From Streptomyces sp. DI166 (GTDB lineage: Bacteria > Actinomycetota > Actinomycetes > Streptomycetales > Streptomycetaceae): a DNA stretch of 64,000 nt. Position 1 is the stretch's first letter. Every line of letters starts with the position of its first letter. Below, one piece after another: positions 46,701-54,596 of this stretch. A program made the translations under genes and the position numbers. The stretch covers positions 32,516 through 96,515 of the forward strand of contig NZ_FLSP01000025.1 in the NCBI RefSeq assembly GCF_900091315.1, written 5' to 3'. The notes beneath the pieces are model-generated. The model was not told the origin of the DNA, did not search any database, and worked only from the letters and a program-made list of their open reading frames with translations.

Positions 46701-49700
46701 GGACCCTGTTCAAGCCCGCGGACGCGCTCTCGGTCGAGACCCAGACCCGCACCACGTTCGACGGCCTGGGCCGGCCGACCGTGAGCGAGCAGATCGCGGG
46801 CAACGGCGACGGCGGGGCGGTGCTCAACACCACCCGCACCGTCTACGGCGGTGACCGCACCACGGTCATCCCGCCGGTGGGCGGCACCGCGACCACCACG
46901 GTCACCGACGCCCGTGGCCAGACGACCGAGCTGCGCCAGCACCACAGCCGCTCGGCCGAGGCCGCGTTCGACACGACCCGCTACAGCTACACCCCGCGCG
47001 GCGAGCTGGAGAAGCTGACCGACCCGGCGGGCAACGTCTGGAGCTACACCTACGACCTGCTCGGCAACGTCAAGACGGCCGTCGACCCGGACCGGGGCAC
47101 CACCTCCACCGAGTACGACGACCGCGGTCAGGTCCTCTCCGTCTCCGACGAACGGTCCACCGACCTGTACTACGTCCACGACGGGCTCGGCCGCCGGACC
47201 GAACTGCGGGAGAACAGCGCCACGGGCAAGCTGCGCGCCAAGTGGGTGTATGACACCATCAGCGGCGCGAAGGGCCAACTGGCCGAGTCCACCCGCTACG
47301 TCGGCTCCGACGCGTACACCACCAAGGTCGTCGCGTACGACCGCCTGTACCGCGTGCTGCGTTCGACGGTGACGATCCCCGCGAGCGAAGGAGCGCTCGC
47401 CGGTACGTACCTGTCGGCCACCGCGTACAACGTGGACGGTTCGGTGCGCACGGCCGGCCTCCCGGCCGCGGGTGCCCTGCCCGCCACCACGGTGGCGTTC
47501 ACCTACGAGGACCAGACCCAGCGGCTGATCGCCCTCAGCGCCAGCCAGGGTGTCGACGCCGCGACCGGTTACAGCCTCACCGGCAAGCCGCTGCAGCACG
47601 AACTCTCCAACGACGGCGGCAAGAAGACCTGGGTCACCAACACCTACGAGTGGGGCACCCAGCGACTGGCCACCTCCCGGGTGGACCGTCAGGACGTGCC
47701 GGGCGTCGACCGGCTCAACAGCTACCGCTACGACCAGGCGGGCAATGTCCTGTCCGTCTCGGACGTGTCCCGCTCCGGCACGGACACACAGTGCTTCGAC
47801 TACGACTACCTGCGCCGGCTTACGACGGCCTGGACGCAGTCCACGGCCGCCTGCGCCGCGGCCCCGAGCAGCCAGACCGTCGGGGGCCCCGCGCCGTACT
47901 GGCACTCCTACACCTACGAAAAGGTGGGCAACCGCAAGACGGAGACCCTGCACGACGTCACCGGTGACACGGCGAAGAACACCGTGCGCACCTACGACTA
48001 CCCGGACCCGGGCGACCCGCGTCCGCACGCGGTGAAGACGATCACCCAGACCGGTCCCGGCGGCACCGCGCAGGACTCCTACGGGTACGACGTCGTCGGC
48101 AACACCGACACCCGTACCCTCGCGGGCACCACCCAGGACCTGGACTGGGACGCCGAGAACCACCTGGTCAAGGTGGTCAAGCCGGTCGAGGGCAAGCCGG
48201 ACGACGTCACCGAGTACGTCTACGACGCCGACGGCAACCGGCTCATCGCCCGCACCTCGAAGGAGAACACGCTCTACCTCGGTGCCACCCGGATCACCGT
48301 GGCCAAGGGCAGCGGCACGGCCAAGGCCGAGCGCACGCTGGACCTCGGCGGCGGGCACCAGGCCGTGATCGGCAACGACGGCTCGGTCTCGTTCACCATC
48401 GCCGACCACGTCGGCACGGGCCAACTGGCGATCGACGCGGCCAGCCAGCAGCTGACCCAGCGGCGGACCCTCCCCTTCGGCGGCATCCGCGGCACGAAGC
48501 CGAGCGCATGGCCCGGTGTACGGGGCTTCGTCGGCGGTGTGGACGACACCGAGTCCACCGGTCTTCAGCACCTGGGCGCACGCGAGTACGACCCGGCGAC
48601 GGGCCGCTTCGTCTCGGTCGACCCGCTGCTCACCCCGGAGGACCCGCAGGCGCTGAACGCCTACGCGTACAGCAACAACAGCCCGCTCACCTTCAGCGAC
48701 GCGAGCGGCCTGGGCTGCATCCACGGCGCGCCGGGCGGCGGTGCCGACGGCATCTGCGCGGGTGTCGAGGGCGACACCGACGGCGTCATCGACGGCACCT
48801 CCAACAACTGCCAGCGGACGCAGTCCTGCTACGGCACCGCGGTCAAGATGTCGCGGGAGGCCAAGCGCAACGGCACCTACGGCAAGAAGCCGATCATTGT
48901 CCAGCGCTCGGGTGACTCGGTCACCATTCAGGGCACCTACATCCCGACGCAGGCCGAACTGGCCGAGAATTTCCCGTATTACAGCGAGCGTCTGGACTAC
49001 CAGCACAACCTGCAGAACTGGGTGCGAACCAAGTGCACACGCCTCGATGCCAGGGGCCCCAGCGCTTTCTGCAACGCGGTCGGCGAACTCGGCTGGTTCG
49101 GGGACCAGGACGGTCCGGGCATCCTGGAAGTCCTCGGCATCGACGACTACGTCGGCTGCGCGAGGGGCTCCGGCAGCTCCTGCAAGTCCGCCGCGATCGA
49201 TGTCGGCATCGCGGTGGGCACCGGTCTGATCGGCAAGGGCGCAAGGGTCGTCTTCAAGGGCTTCAAGGCCGCCTTCAAGAAGGCGGACTCCGTGCCCATC
49301 CAGTGCCTGGTCCAGGGGGCTCACAGCTTCACGCCGGGCACGCTGGTCCTGATGTCCGACGGGTCGACCAAGCCCATCGAGGACGTCAGGATCGGCGACG
49401 AGATCGTGGTCACCGACCCCAAGAGCGGGCTGACCACGACGCGGACCGTCGTCGCCACGATCGTCACGGAGGACGACAAGCACTTCGTCGACCTGACGGT
49501 CTCCACCAAGGGCTCCGACAGCACGTCCTCGCTGACCGCCACCACCACTCACCCGTTCTGGTCCCCCTCCGAGGGCGCCTGGGTGAACGCGGGCGACCTC
49601 AAGCCGGGCATGACCCTGCGCACGGCTTCGGGCACCACGGCCGAGGTCGAGCGGACACACCAGTACAGCAGGATGCAGCGCACCCACGACCTCACCGTCG

Positions 49701-50056
49701 ACGGCATCCACACGTACTATGTGCTGGCAGGCGACACGCCGCTTCTCGTTCACAACACCAACTGCCCCATCGCATCGGTGACCGGACCTGGCGGAGAGGT
49801 ATTGCCACTGCCCAAGGGAGCCGCCGGAACTCCGGTCAACTCGGGTAAGGGCTGGGCTTACGACATTCCGGCCGGAACCAAGGGCCTCGATCCTCGGGTC
49901 GTGCGAGTTCGGGTGATGGACCCTGTCACCACCGGCAAGTATCAGTACCCGAAGGGCTATGTGGTGTACATGAACAAAGCAGGTCAGTCAGTCAATCCCA
50001 TCACTGGTCAGACGGTCAGCAAGGCCGACCCCTACAACCACATCCCGATCCCATGA
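43739..50056 (+). CDS. Rhs/YD-repeat polymorphic toxin with Hint domain, N-terminally truncated
   Basis: The product is 2105 aa from GTG 43739; no ribosome binding site is seen. The body holds SpvB/TcdB-like YLP motifs (SWSYD-like FAWSYDLGVPEVPGGLKPSV) and many RHS/YD repeats of the type YDALGR, ending in the conserved core LGAREYDPATGRFVSVDPLL near residues 1615-1640. From C1856 a Hint protease domain follows (SFTPGTLVLMSDGSTKPIED, then THPFW, then DLTVDGIHTYYVLAGDTPLL and VHNTN). The last roughly 100 residues are the variable toxin tip. The N-terminal secretion part is missing. Hint probably cleaves the tip free. A predicted immunity gene overlaps by ATGA. The tip family is not recognised. 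Confidence 0.88.
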   Translation: MNNTEDGALTAPSVRLRSAQATVLAAVADDSAATGDYKATTLSPSATWQTNLNTGDFAWSYDLGVPEVPGGLKPSVGLGYSSGSVDGRTTETNNQGSWIGSGFDLWPGYIERRYKACADDGVENSDGMKPGDLCWGYDNAYISFNGKGGELVPTGTADEFKLRQDDGTRIARLTSTNRGNGDDNGEYWRLTDPDGVRYYFGYHRLPGWADGKKTTNSTWTVPVYGDDSGEACHAAAFADSWCQQAWRWNLDYVVDPRSNAIAYYYTQEKNSYGRNLEADDDTRYTRGGYLDEIQYGLKSSSMYGTPALAKVVFNNAERCLPNAQTTCSSISSDSEYWYDTPWDLNCDEGKKCDEGRLSPTFWTRKRLSEVSTQVIDSAGAYQKVDSWKLTHRWGTADIDYQLLLDSIQHTGHSATPSITLPKTTFAYTQLENRLDKTGDGFAPFVKSRLSTIADEYGGQIDVNYSAPACDWASLPTPQTNTTRCFPTYLDGSATEDPERHWFNKYVVTSVTATDRTGGAPDQVTRYEYLGGAAWHYDDDDGLTKEKSKTWSQWRGYGHVRVKTGGQGGDSAMKSQSDSYFLRGMDGDRESPSGGTKKVSVTLGAGEGDPITDHEALAGTAYKTVGYSGNGGKILTKTVNRPWFHQTAKKTRSWGTITANFTGIGHSKTWTSLDGGAGESWRTTSTATSYDTVAGRVTQVDDFGDNSTAADNRCTRTTYATNSTANILNLPDRVETVAKSCDASVNRAEDVIADVRTAYDGGAYGEAPTKGDVTATALLKEHDGTKATYLESGATFDSYGRVLTSTDLTATVTVTGTGAPVRTARSDGRTTTTERTPSTGFVQETTTTTPPAKAGDASTALASRATHDPRRGLPLTQTDANGKVTTLTYDALGRSAKVWLPDRQTTLTPSYEFDYLITEGQPVAVVTKALGTNGSQVAAYSLYDGFLRQRQTQTPGPDGGRLLPDVFYDERGLAAKSFETYYATGAPSRTLFKPADALSVETQTRTTFDGLGRPTVSEQIAGNGDGGAVLNTTRTVYGGDRTTVIPPVGGTATTTVTDARGQTTELRQHHSRSAEAAFDTTRYSYTPRGELEKLTDPAGNVWSYTYDLLGNVKTAVDPDRGTTSTEYDDRGQVLSVSDERSTDLYYVHDGLGRRTELRENSATGKLRAKWVYDTISGAKGQLAESTRYVGSDAYTTKVVAYDRLYRVLRSTVTIPASEGALAGTYLSATAYNVDGSVRTAGLPAAGALPATTVAFTYEDQTQRLIALSASQGVDAATGYSLTGKPLQHELSNDGGKKTWVTNTYEWGTQRLATSRVDRQDVPGVDRLNSYRYDQAGNVLSVSDVSRSGTDTQCFDYDYLRRLTTAWTQSTAACAAAPSSQTVGGPAPYWHSYTYEKVGNRKTETLHDVTGDTAKNTVRTYDYPDPGDPRPHAVKTITQTGPGGTAQDSYGYDVVGNTDTRTLAGTTQDLDWDAENHLVKVVKPVEGKPDDVTEYVYDADGNRLIARTSKENTLYLGATRITVAKGSGTAKAERTLDLGGGHQAVIGNDGSVSFTIADHVGTGQLAIDAASQQLTQRRTLPFGGIRGTKPSAWPGVRGFVGGVDDTESTGLQHLGAREYDPATGRFVSVDPLLTPEDPQALNAYAYSNNSPLTFSDASGLGCIHGAPGGGADGICAGVEGDTDGVIDGTSNNCQRTQSCYGTAVKMSREAKRNGTYGKKPIIVQRSGDSVTIQGTYIPTQAELAENFPYYSERLDYQHNLQNWVRTKCTRLDARGPSAFCNAVGELGWFGDQDGPGILEVLGIDDYVGCARGSGSSCKSAAIDVGIAVGTGLIGKGARVVFKGFKAAFKKADSVPIQCLVQGAHSFTPGTLVLMSDGSTKPIEDVRIGDEIVVTDPKSGLTTTRTVVATIVTEDDKHFVDLTVSTKGSDSTSSLTATTTHPFWSPSEGAWVNAGDLKPGMTLRTASGTTAEVERTHQYSRMQRTHDLTVDGIHTYYVLAGDTPLLVHNTNCPIASVTGPGGEVLPLPKGAAGTPVNSGKGWAYDIPAGTKGLDPRVVRVRVMDPVTTGKYQYPKGYVVYMNKAGQSVNPITGQTVSKADPYNHIPIP

Positions 50057-50559
50057 CCTTGGTAAAGGATCTCGTCCACGCCAGGCCGTACCCGGAATCG
50101 CTCGGCTCGGTCGACATGGACCCCTTCCGTGAAGCGGACGCGCTCCAAGAGGCGCAGCTGCTCGACTCGCGGGTGTGCCACTTGACCGCCACGGCGGCTC
50201 TTCTCTTCGAACTGCGTACCTCTCTGCAGTTCGAAGAGGGAAACGCTGCGCTGCTTGTGGTCCGGGGCCTGCGCTCGTTCGGCTGGAAGTCACCGGGCAA
50301 GCAGGTTCCTCTTGCGGCACTGACCGTAGTAGCCAGTGCCGCTGAACGGGAGGACGATTCACTCCGTGTAAGTTTCGAATTCTTCCCGGAGGCGCGTCTT
50401 GTAGTGGAGGGCGATCTGGCGGAGTTCTACGTCCTCGAAGTGGAAGGAATCGGCGACGTGCCACCCGACTATTCGAGTGGGGATCTGAAAACGGTTCAAG
50501 GTGCCTTGCCGTCTTGGTCCTCCGCATGCAGCCTGCTTCAGGCGTCTGTCTCGCACTGA
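50053..50559 (+). CDS. Probable immunity protein for the Rhs toxin
   Basis: The product is 168 aa, with ATG 50053 inside the Rhs stop (ATGA), the usual layout of toxin-immunity pairs. It is acidic and mixed alpha/beta (VKDLVHARPYPESLGSVDMD, then ALLFELRTSLQFEEGNAALL and VRGLRSFGWKSPG, then RVSFEFFPEARLVVEGDLAE). No signal peptide or membrane segment is present, consistent with neutralising the toxin in the cytoplasm. The family is not recognised; the role is inferred from position, size and coupling. Confidence 0.7.
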   Translation: MTLVKDLVHARPYPESLGSVDMDPFREADALQEAQLLDSRVCHLTATAALLFELRTSLQFEEGNAALLVVRGLRSFGWKSPGKQVPLAALTVVASAAEREDDSLRVSFEFFPEARLVVEGDLAEFYVLEVEGIGDVPPDYSSGDLKTVQGALPSWSSACSLLQASVSH

Positions 50560-50604
50560 GGCAGCAAACGCGGTGGATTCGTCATGCTCGCGAGCCGGCG
50601 AATC

Positions 50605-50635
50605 AAGCCCCGCCAGGTGACTCCTGGCGGGGCTT
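50605..50635 (+). terminator. Terminator after the Rhs-immunity pair
   Basis: AAGCCCCGCCAGG (50605-50617) pairs perfectly with CCTGGCGGGGCTT (50623-50635) around TGACT. Confidence 0.9.
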
Positions 50636-50795
50636 CCGCGTGGTCTGACGGTCACACCGAATACGACGACGATCTGACAGGGCGTCCCTGGAACTTCGCC
50701 CTGAGGAGGACTGATCACATGTGCCCATGGGCAGCCCGCTCCGCGGGCAAGCAGGTTGGTGACACGGTGCGCCGGCGGCTTGCCGCCCCTGGCAC

Positions 50796-51257
50796 GTGGT
50801 GACCACGGCGAGTCCGGGCGCCGAGATCAGTCGGATGCTCACGGGCGCCGGCGTCCGATCCATCGGCAGGGCCGCGGACATGGGCGTCGTCGAGTTCGAC
50901 GGCGCCCAGGGCGGGGCGGTCGCGGTCCACATGCAGTGCCCTTTCCGGGTCGTACGGAAGGGGAAGGTCCTCGTGGGTTCCAGCGACATGCGTTACCCGC
51001 AAAAGGGCGCCGGGCCGCAGGCGTTCGCAGAGTTCCGCACGGTCTACGACGCCCGGGCGGCCACGCTGAACGGGGTGCTCGGGCAGCTTCGTCCGGTCGT
51101 CGAGCAGGTGACCGTCGGCGAGGCGGGGGAGCTCACCGTGAGGTGGGAGCAGGGCTTCCGGCTGGAGGTGTTCCCCGACTGCTCGGGGAACGTCGAGGCT
51201 TGGCGGATCTTCGTCCGTGGTGGTGATCACTACGGGTTCCCGCCGGCGACCGTCTGA
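50796..51257 (+). CDS. Hypothetical protein, 153 aa (possibly DUF6188-like)
   Basis: GTG 50796 gives MVTTASPGAEISRMLTGAGV. The body is beta-rich (SIGRAADMGVVEFDGAQGGA, then VAVHMQCPFRVVRKGKVLVG and LTVRWEQGFRLEVFPDCSGN, ending VEAWRIFVRGGDHYGF). This pattern resembles DUF6188-type small proteins that sometimes accompany toxin loci, from memory only. No ribosome binding site is clear, so the start could lie elsewhere. It follows the immunity gene after a terminator, so it is a separate unit. Confidence 0.55.
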   Translation: MVTTASPGAEISRMLTGAGVRSIGRAADMGVVEFDGAQGGAVAVHMQCPFRVVRKGKVLVGSSDMRYPQKGAGPQAFAEFRTVYDARAATLNGVLGQLRPVVEQVTVGEAGELTVRWEQGFRLEVFPDCSGNVEAWRIFVRGGDHYGFPPATV

Positions 51258-51277
51258 GGCGGTCCGGTAGCGACACC

Positions 51278-51318
51278 GCGGCCCCCTGCTCCCGGACGAC
51301 CCGGGAGCAGGGGGCCGC
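51278..51318 (+). terminator. 18-bp stem terminator
   Basis: GCGGCCCCCTGCTCCCGG (51278-51295) pairs perfectly with 51301-51318 around a 5-base loop, just past the stop at 51257. Confidence 0.9.
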
Positions 51319-51395
51319 CGTGTTGTGCGCCGCCAGCCCGGAGGCGCCGTCAGCCCGGGGGCGCCGCCCGCAACGCCCCCGTTTAAAGTGATCCG

Positions 51396-52409
51396 GTGAA
51401 CGGCGACTGGCTCATACGCGGCCGAGACGGCCGCCTCTGCGTCTACTGGCACACCGAGGACGCCGTGCTGTGCCGTGCGGAACGTGTTCCGGGCGGCGTC
51501 TGGGAGGCGCCCCGGAGAGTGGGCGGCGAGCAGCAGGTGCGGCCGGGGTTCGCGGTGGGGCAGGGGCCCGACGGGTACGGGCATCTTGTCGCCTGGCGGC
51601 CCACCCGGGCGGGTGAGTCGGGGCTCGTGCACTCCACGCACTTCCGGCCGCTGCTCGCGCCCCTGGACTGGAGTCCCGTCGGGCACCCCAACAAGGCGGG
51701 CAAGCGCACCGGCGACCCCGCCGTCGCCGTGGACGCCGAGGGCCGCGCCTATCTCTTCGTACGCAACCGCGGCCGGGGCGTCCACACCGTCAACCAGAAG
51801 GAGCGCGGCGGCTGGAACGCCTGGCACGACCTGAAGGGCAGCAAGGTCGGTGAGGAACTCGTCGCCCTCACCGGTGAGTCGGGGCTCGTCGAGGTGTACG
51901 CGACCACCCCGACCGGCGTGCTGCGGTGGATACAGGAGGAGCCCGGTGCACGGCCGGTCGCCGCCGATCCGCTGGCCGCGCGGGTCGAACCCGGCACGCT
52001 CAGCGCGCTGCCGACCTCCAAGGAGCACACCACGCTCTTCTACAGCGACCCCGAGGGCATGCTGCACGCTTGGCGCCCGGACGGCGAATCGATTCCGCTG
52101 CTCCCCGCCGCAGGGCCCGGGCCGGTCTCGGCCGTGCGTTGCGAACTCGACGGGCACGACTGCACGTTGCTCGCCCAGCGCTCGTCCTCGGGGCGGGTGG
52201 CGTTCGCCGCGTACCCGACCGAGCAGGAGTCCGCGGGCCTGTGGTGGACCGAGTCCGGTCCCGCCCTGCCCGCCGGTACCCGTGTCGCCGTGGCCGAGGA
52301 CGCGCAGGGGCGGGTCGTCGCCGCCAGCCTCACCCCGGACGGTGTCCTGCGCGTGGCCCGGCAGAAGGACGAGCCGGGACTCGCCCTCGCCGCCTGGCAG
52401 GAGTTCTAG
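51396..52409 (+). CDS. Predicted beta-propeller (PLL-like) protein
   Basis: The product is 337 aa from GTG 51396. It has repeated units with G-x-D-G-R-x-x-V/A spacing: RGRDGRLCVYWHTEDAVLCR, then DAEGRAYLFVRNRGRGVHTV, then DPEGMLHAWRPDGESI and EDAQGRVVAASLTPDGVLRV. Such patterns fold as beta-propellers of the lectin-like PLL kind. No signal peptide is seen. The role is unknown. It is convergent with fadB across a terminator. Confidence 0.55.
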   Translation: MNGDWLIRGRDGRLCVYWHTEDAVLCRAERVPGGVWEAPRRVGGEQQVRPGFAVGQGPDGYGHLVAWRPTRAGESGLVHSTHFRPLLAPLDWSPVGHPNKAGKRTGDPAVAVDAEGRAYLFVRNRGRGVHTVNQKERGGWNAWHDLKGSKVGEELVALTGESGLVEVYATTPTGVLRWIQEEPGARPVAADPLAARVEPGTLSALPTSKEHTTLFYSDPEGMLHAWRPDGESIPLLPAAGPGPVSAVRCELDGHDCTLLAQRSSSGRVAFAAYPTEQESAGLWWTESGPALPAGTRVAVAEDAQGRVVAASLTPDGVLRVARQKDEPGLALAAWQEF

Positions 52410-52417
52410 ACACGACG

Positions 52418-52451
52418 GTGCCCCGCACACCACGCGGGCGTGCGGGGCACC
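52418..52451. terminator. Bidirectional terminator between 51396 gene and fadB
   Basis: GGTGCCCCGCAC (52418-52429) pairs with GTGCGGGGCACC (52440-52451). Confidence 0.85.
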
Positions 52452-52466
52452 GGCCGGTGCTGGTGC

Positions 52467-54596
52467 TTACGCGGGGACCGAAGCCACGCCCGGCGCCAGG
52501 AACTTCTTGCCGTTCACGCGCTCCGAGACACCCTCACGGTCCAGGTACGGCGTGATGCCGCCCAGGTGGAAGGGCCAGCCGGCGCCGGTGATCAGGCACA
52601 GGTCGATGTCCTGGGCCTCGGCGACGACACCCTCGTCGAGCATGATGCCGATCTCCTGCGCGACGGCGTCCAGGACGCGGGCGCGGACCTGCTCCTCGGT
52701 CAGGACGACATCGCCCTGCTTGAGGAGGGCGGCGACCTCGGGGTCCAGTTCCGGCTTCCCGGAGTCGTAGACGTAGAAGCCGCGCTTGCCCGCCTCGACG
52801 ACCGCCTTGAGGTTCGGGGAGACCTTGAAGCGGTCCGGGAAGGCCCGGTTGAGGGTCTCCGAGACGTGCAGGCCGATCGCGGGGCCGACCAGCTCCAGCA
52901 GGACCAGCGGGGACATCGGCAGGCCGAGCGGCTCCACCGCCTTCTCCGCGACCTCGACCGGGGTGCCCTCGTCGATGACGTTCTGGATCTCGCCCATGAA
53001 GCGGGTCAGGATGCGGTTCACGACGAACGCCGGGGCGTCCTTGGTGAGCACCGCGGTCTTCTTCAGCTTCTTGGCGACGGCGAACGCCGTGGCCAGCGAG
53101 GCGTCGTCGGTCTGCTCGCCGCGGACGATCTCCAGCAGCGGCAGCACGGCGACCGGGTTGAAGAAGTGGAAGCCGACGACCCGCTCGGGGTGCTTCAGCT
53201 TCGAGGCCATCTCCGAGACGGAGAGGGAGGAGGTGTTGGTGGCGAGGATCGCGTGCGCCGGGGCGACCGCCTCGACCTCCGCGAACACCTGCTGCTTGAC
53301 ACCGATCTCCTCGAACACGGCTTCGATGATGAAGTCCGCGTCCGCGAAGCCCTCCGCCTTGTCCAGCACACCGGTGACCAGGGCCTTGAGGCGGTTGGCC
53401 TTGTCCTGGTTGATCCGGCCCTTGCCGAGCAGCTTGTCGATCTCGGAGTGGACGTAGCCCACACCCTTGTCGACCCGCTCCTGGTCGATGTCGGTCAGCA
53501 CGACCGGCACCTCAAGGCGGCGCAGGAAGAGCAGCGCGAGCTGGGAGGCCATCAGACCGGCGCCGACGACACCGACCTTGGTGACCGGGCGGGCCAGGTT
53601 CTTGTCCGGGGCACCGGCGGGACGCTTGCCGCGCTTCTGCACCAGGTTGAACGCGTAGATACCGGCGCGCAGTTCGCCACCCATGATCAGGTCGGCGAGC
53701 GCCTTGTCCTCGGCGTCGTAACCCTGCTGCAGGTCGCCGTTCTTGGCGGCGGCGATGATGTCCAGGGCGCGGTAGGCGGCCGGGGCGGCGCCGTGCACCT
53801 TGGAGTCGGCGATGAAGCGGCCCTTGGCGACGGCCTGGTCCCAGGCCTCGCCTCGGTCGATCACCGGGCGCTCGACCTCGATGTCGCCCTTGAGGACCTG
53901 GGCGGTCCAGTTCAGCGACTGCTCCAGGAAGTCCGCGCCCTCGAAGAGGGCGTCGGCGATGCCCAGGTCGAAGACCTGCTGCCCCTTGAGCTGCTTGTTC
54001 TGGTTGAGGCTGTTCTCGATGATGACCTGGACGGCCTTCTCGGCGCCGATCAGGTTCGGCAGGATCGTGCAGCCGCCCCAGCCGGGCACCAGACCGAGGA
54101 AGACCTCGGGCAGCGAGAACGCCGGGAGCGCCTTGCTGACGGTGCGGTAGGAGCAGTGCAGACCGACCTCGACACCGCCGCCCATCGCGGCGCCGTTGTA
54201 GTACGCGAAGGTCGGCACGGCGAGCGCGGCGAGGCGCTTGAACACCTCGTGGCCGCCCTTGCCGATGGCGAGCGCGTGCTCGTGCTCCTTCAGCAGCTCG
54301 ACGCCCTTGAGGTCGGCGCCGACCGCGAAGATGAACGGCTTGCCGGTGATGCCGACGCCGACGATGTCACCGGCGGCGGCCTCGGCCTCGACCTGGTCGA
54401 TGGCGGTGTTGAGGTTCGCCAGCGACTGCGGTCCGAAGGTGGTCGGCTTGGTGTGGTCGAAGCCGTTGTCCAGCGTGATCAGGGCGAACCGCCCGGCGCC
54501 GAACGGCAGGTCGAGGTGGCGTACGTGCGCCGAGGTGACGACCTCGTCCGGGAACAGCTCGGCGGCGCCCTTCAGAAGCTCAGCGGTGGTGCTCAC
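52467..54596 (-). CDS. fadB: Fatty-acid oxidation multifunctional enzyme FadB
   Basis: The product is 709 aa. GTG 54596 overlaps the fadA stop by GTGA. The N-terminal enoyl-CoA hydratase domain (residues about 20-215) has PFIFAVGADLKGVELLKEHE and AMGGGVEVGLHCSYR, with E-containing FSLPEVFLGLVPGWGGC. The central 3-hydroxyacyl-CoA dehydrogenase NAD site is VGVVGAGLMASQLALLFLRR, and ATNTSSLSVSEMA and GFHFFNPV follow; the C-terminal domain starts near residue 490. It performs hydration and oxidation of beta-oxidation in the cytoplasm with FadA. Corresponds to SCO6026-type genes. Confidence 0.95.
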   Translation of the reverse strand: MSTTAELLKGAAELFPDEVVTSAHVRHLDLPFGAGRFALITLDNGFDHTKPTTFGPQSLANLNTAIDQVEAEAAAGDIVGVGITGKPFIFAVGADLKGVELLKEHEHALAIGKGGHEVFKRLAALAVPTFAYYNGAAMGGGVEVGLHCSYRTVSKALPAFSLPEVFLGLVPGWGGCTILPNLIGAEKAVQVIIENSLNQNKQLKGQQVFDLGIADALFEGADFLEQSLNWTAQVLKGDIEVERPVIDRGEAWDQAVAKGRFIADSKVHGAAPAAYRALDIIAAAKNGDLQQGYDAEDKALADLIMGGELRAGIYAFNLVQKRGKRPAGAPDKNLARPVTKVGVVGAGLMASQLALLFLRRLEVPVVLTDIDQERVDKGVGYVHSEIDKLLGKGRINQDKANRLKALVTGVLDKAEGFADADFIIEAVFEEIGVKQQVFAEVEAVAPAHAILATNTSSLSVSEMASKLKHPERVVGFHFFNPVAVLPLLEIVRGEQTDDASLATAFAVAKKLKKTAVLTKDAPAFVVNRILTRFMGEIQNVIDEGTPVEVAEKAVEPLGLPMSPLVLLELVGPAIGLHVSETLNRAFPDRFKVSPNLKAVVEAGKRGFYVYDSGKPELDPEVAALLKQGDVVLTEEQVRARVLDAVAQEIGIMLDEGVVAEAQDIDLCLITGAGWPFHLGGITPYLDREGVSERVNGKKFLAPGVASVPA

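Noticed and set aside
43559..49753. 2064-codon reverse open frame opposite the Rhs gene
   Set aside because: Antisense artefact of GC bias; the forward frame has Rhs and Hint motifs.
49304..49756. Hint domain as a true splicing intein
   Set aside because: It sits between the Rhs core and a variable C-terminal tip in the layout of polymorphic toxins, where Hint acts in autoproteolysis; the flanks do not form one conserved host protein, though the HN-T junction is intein-like.
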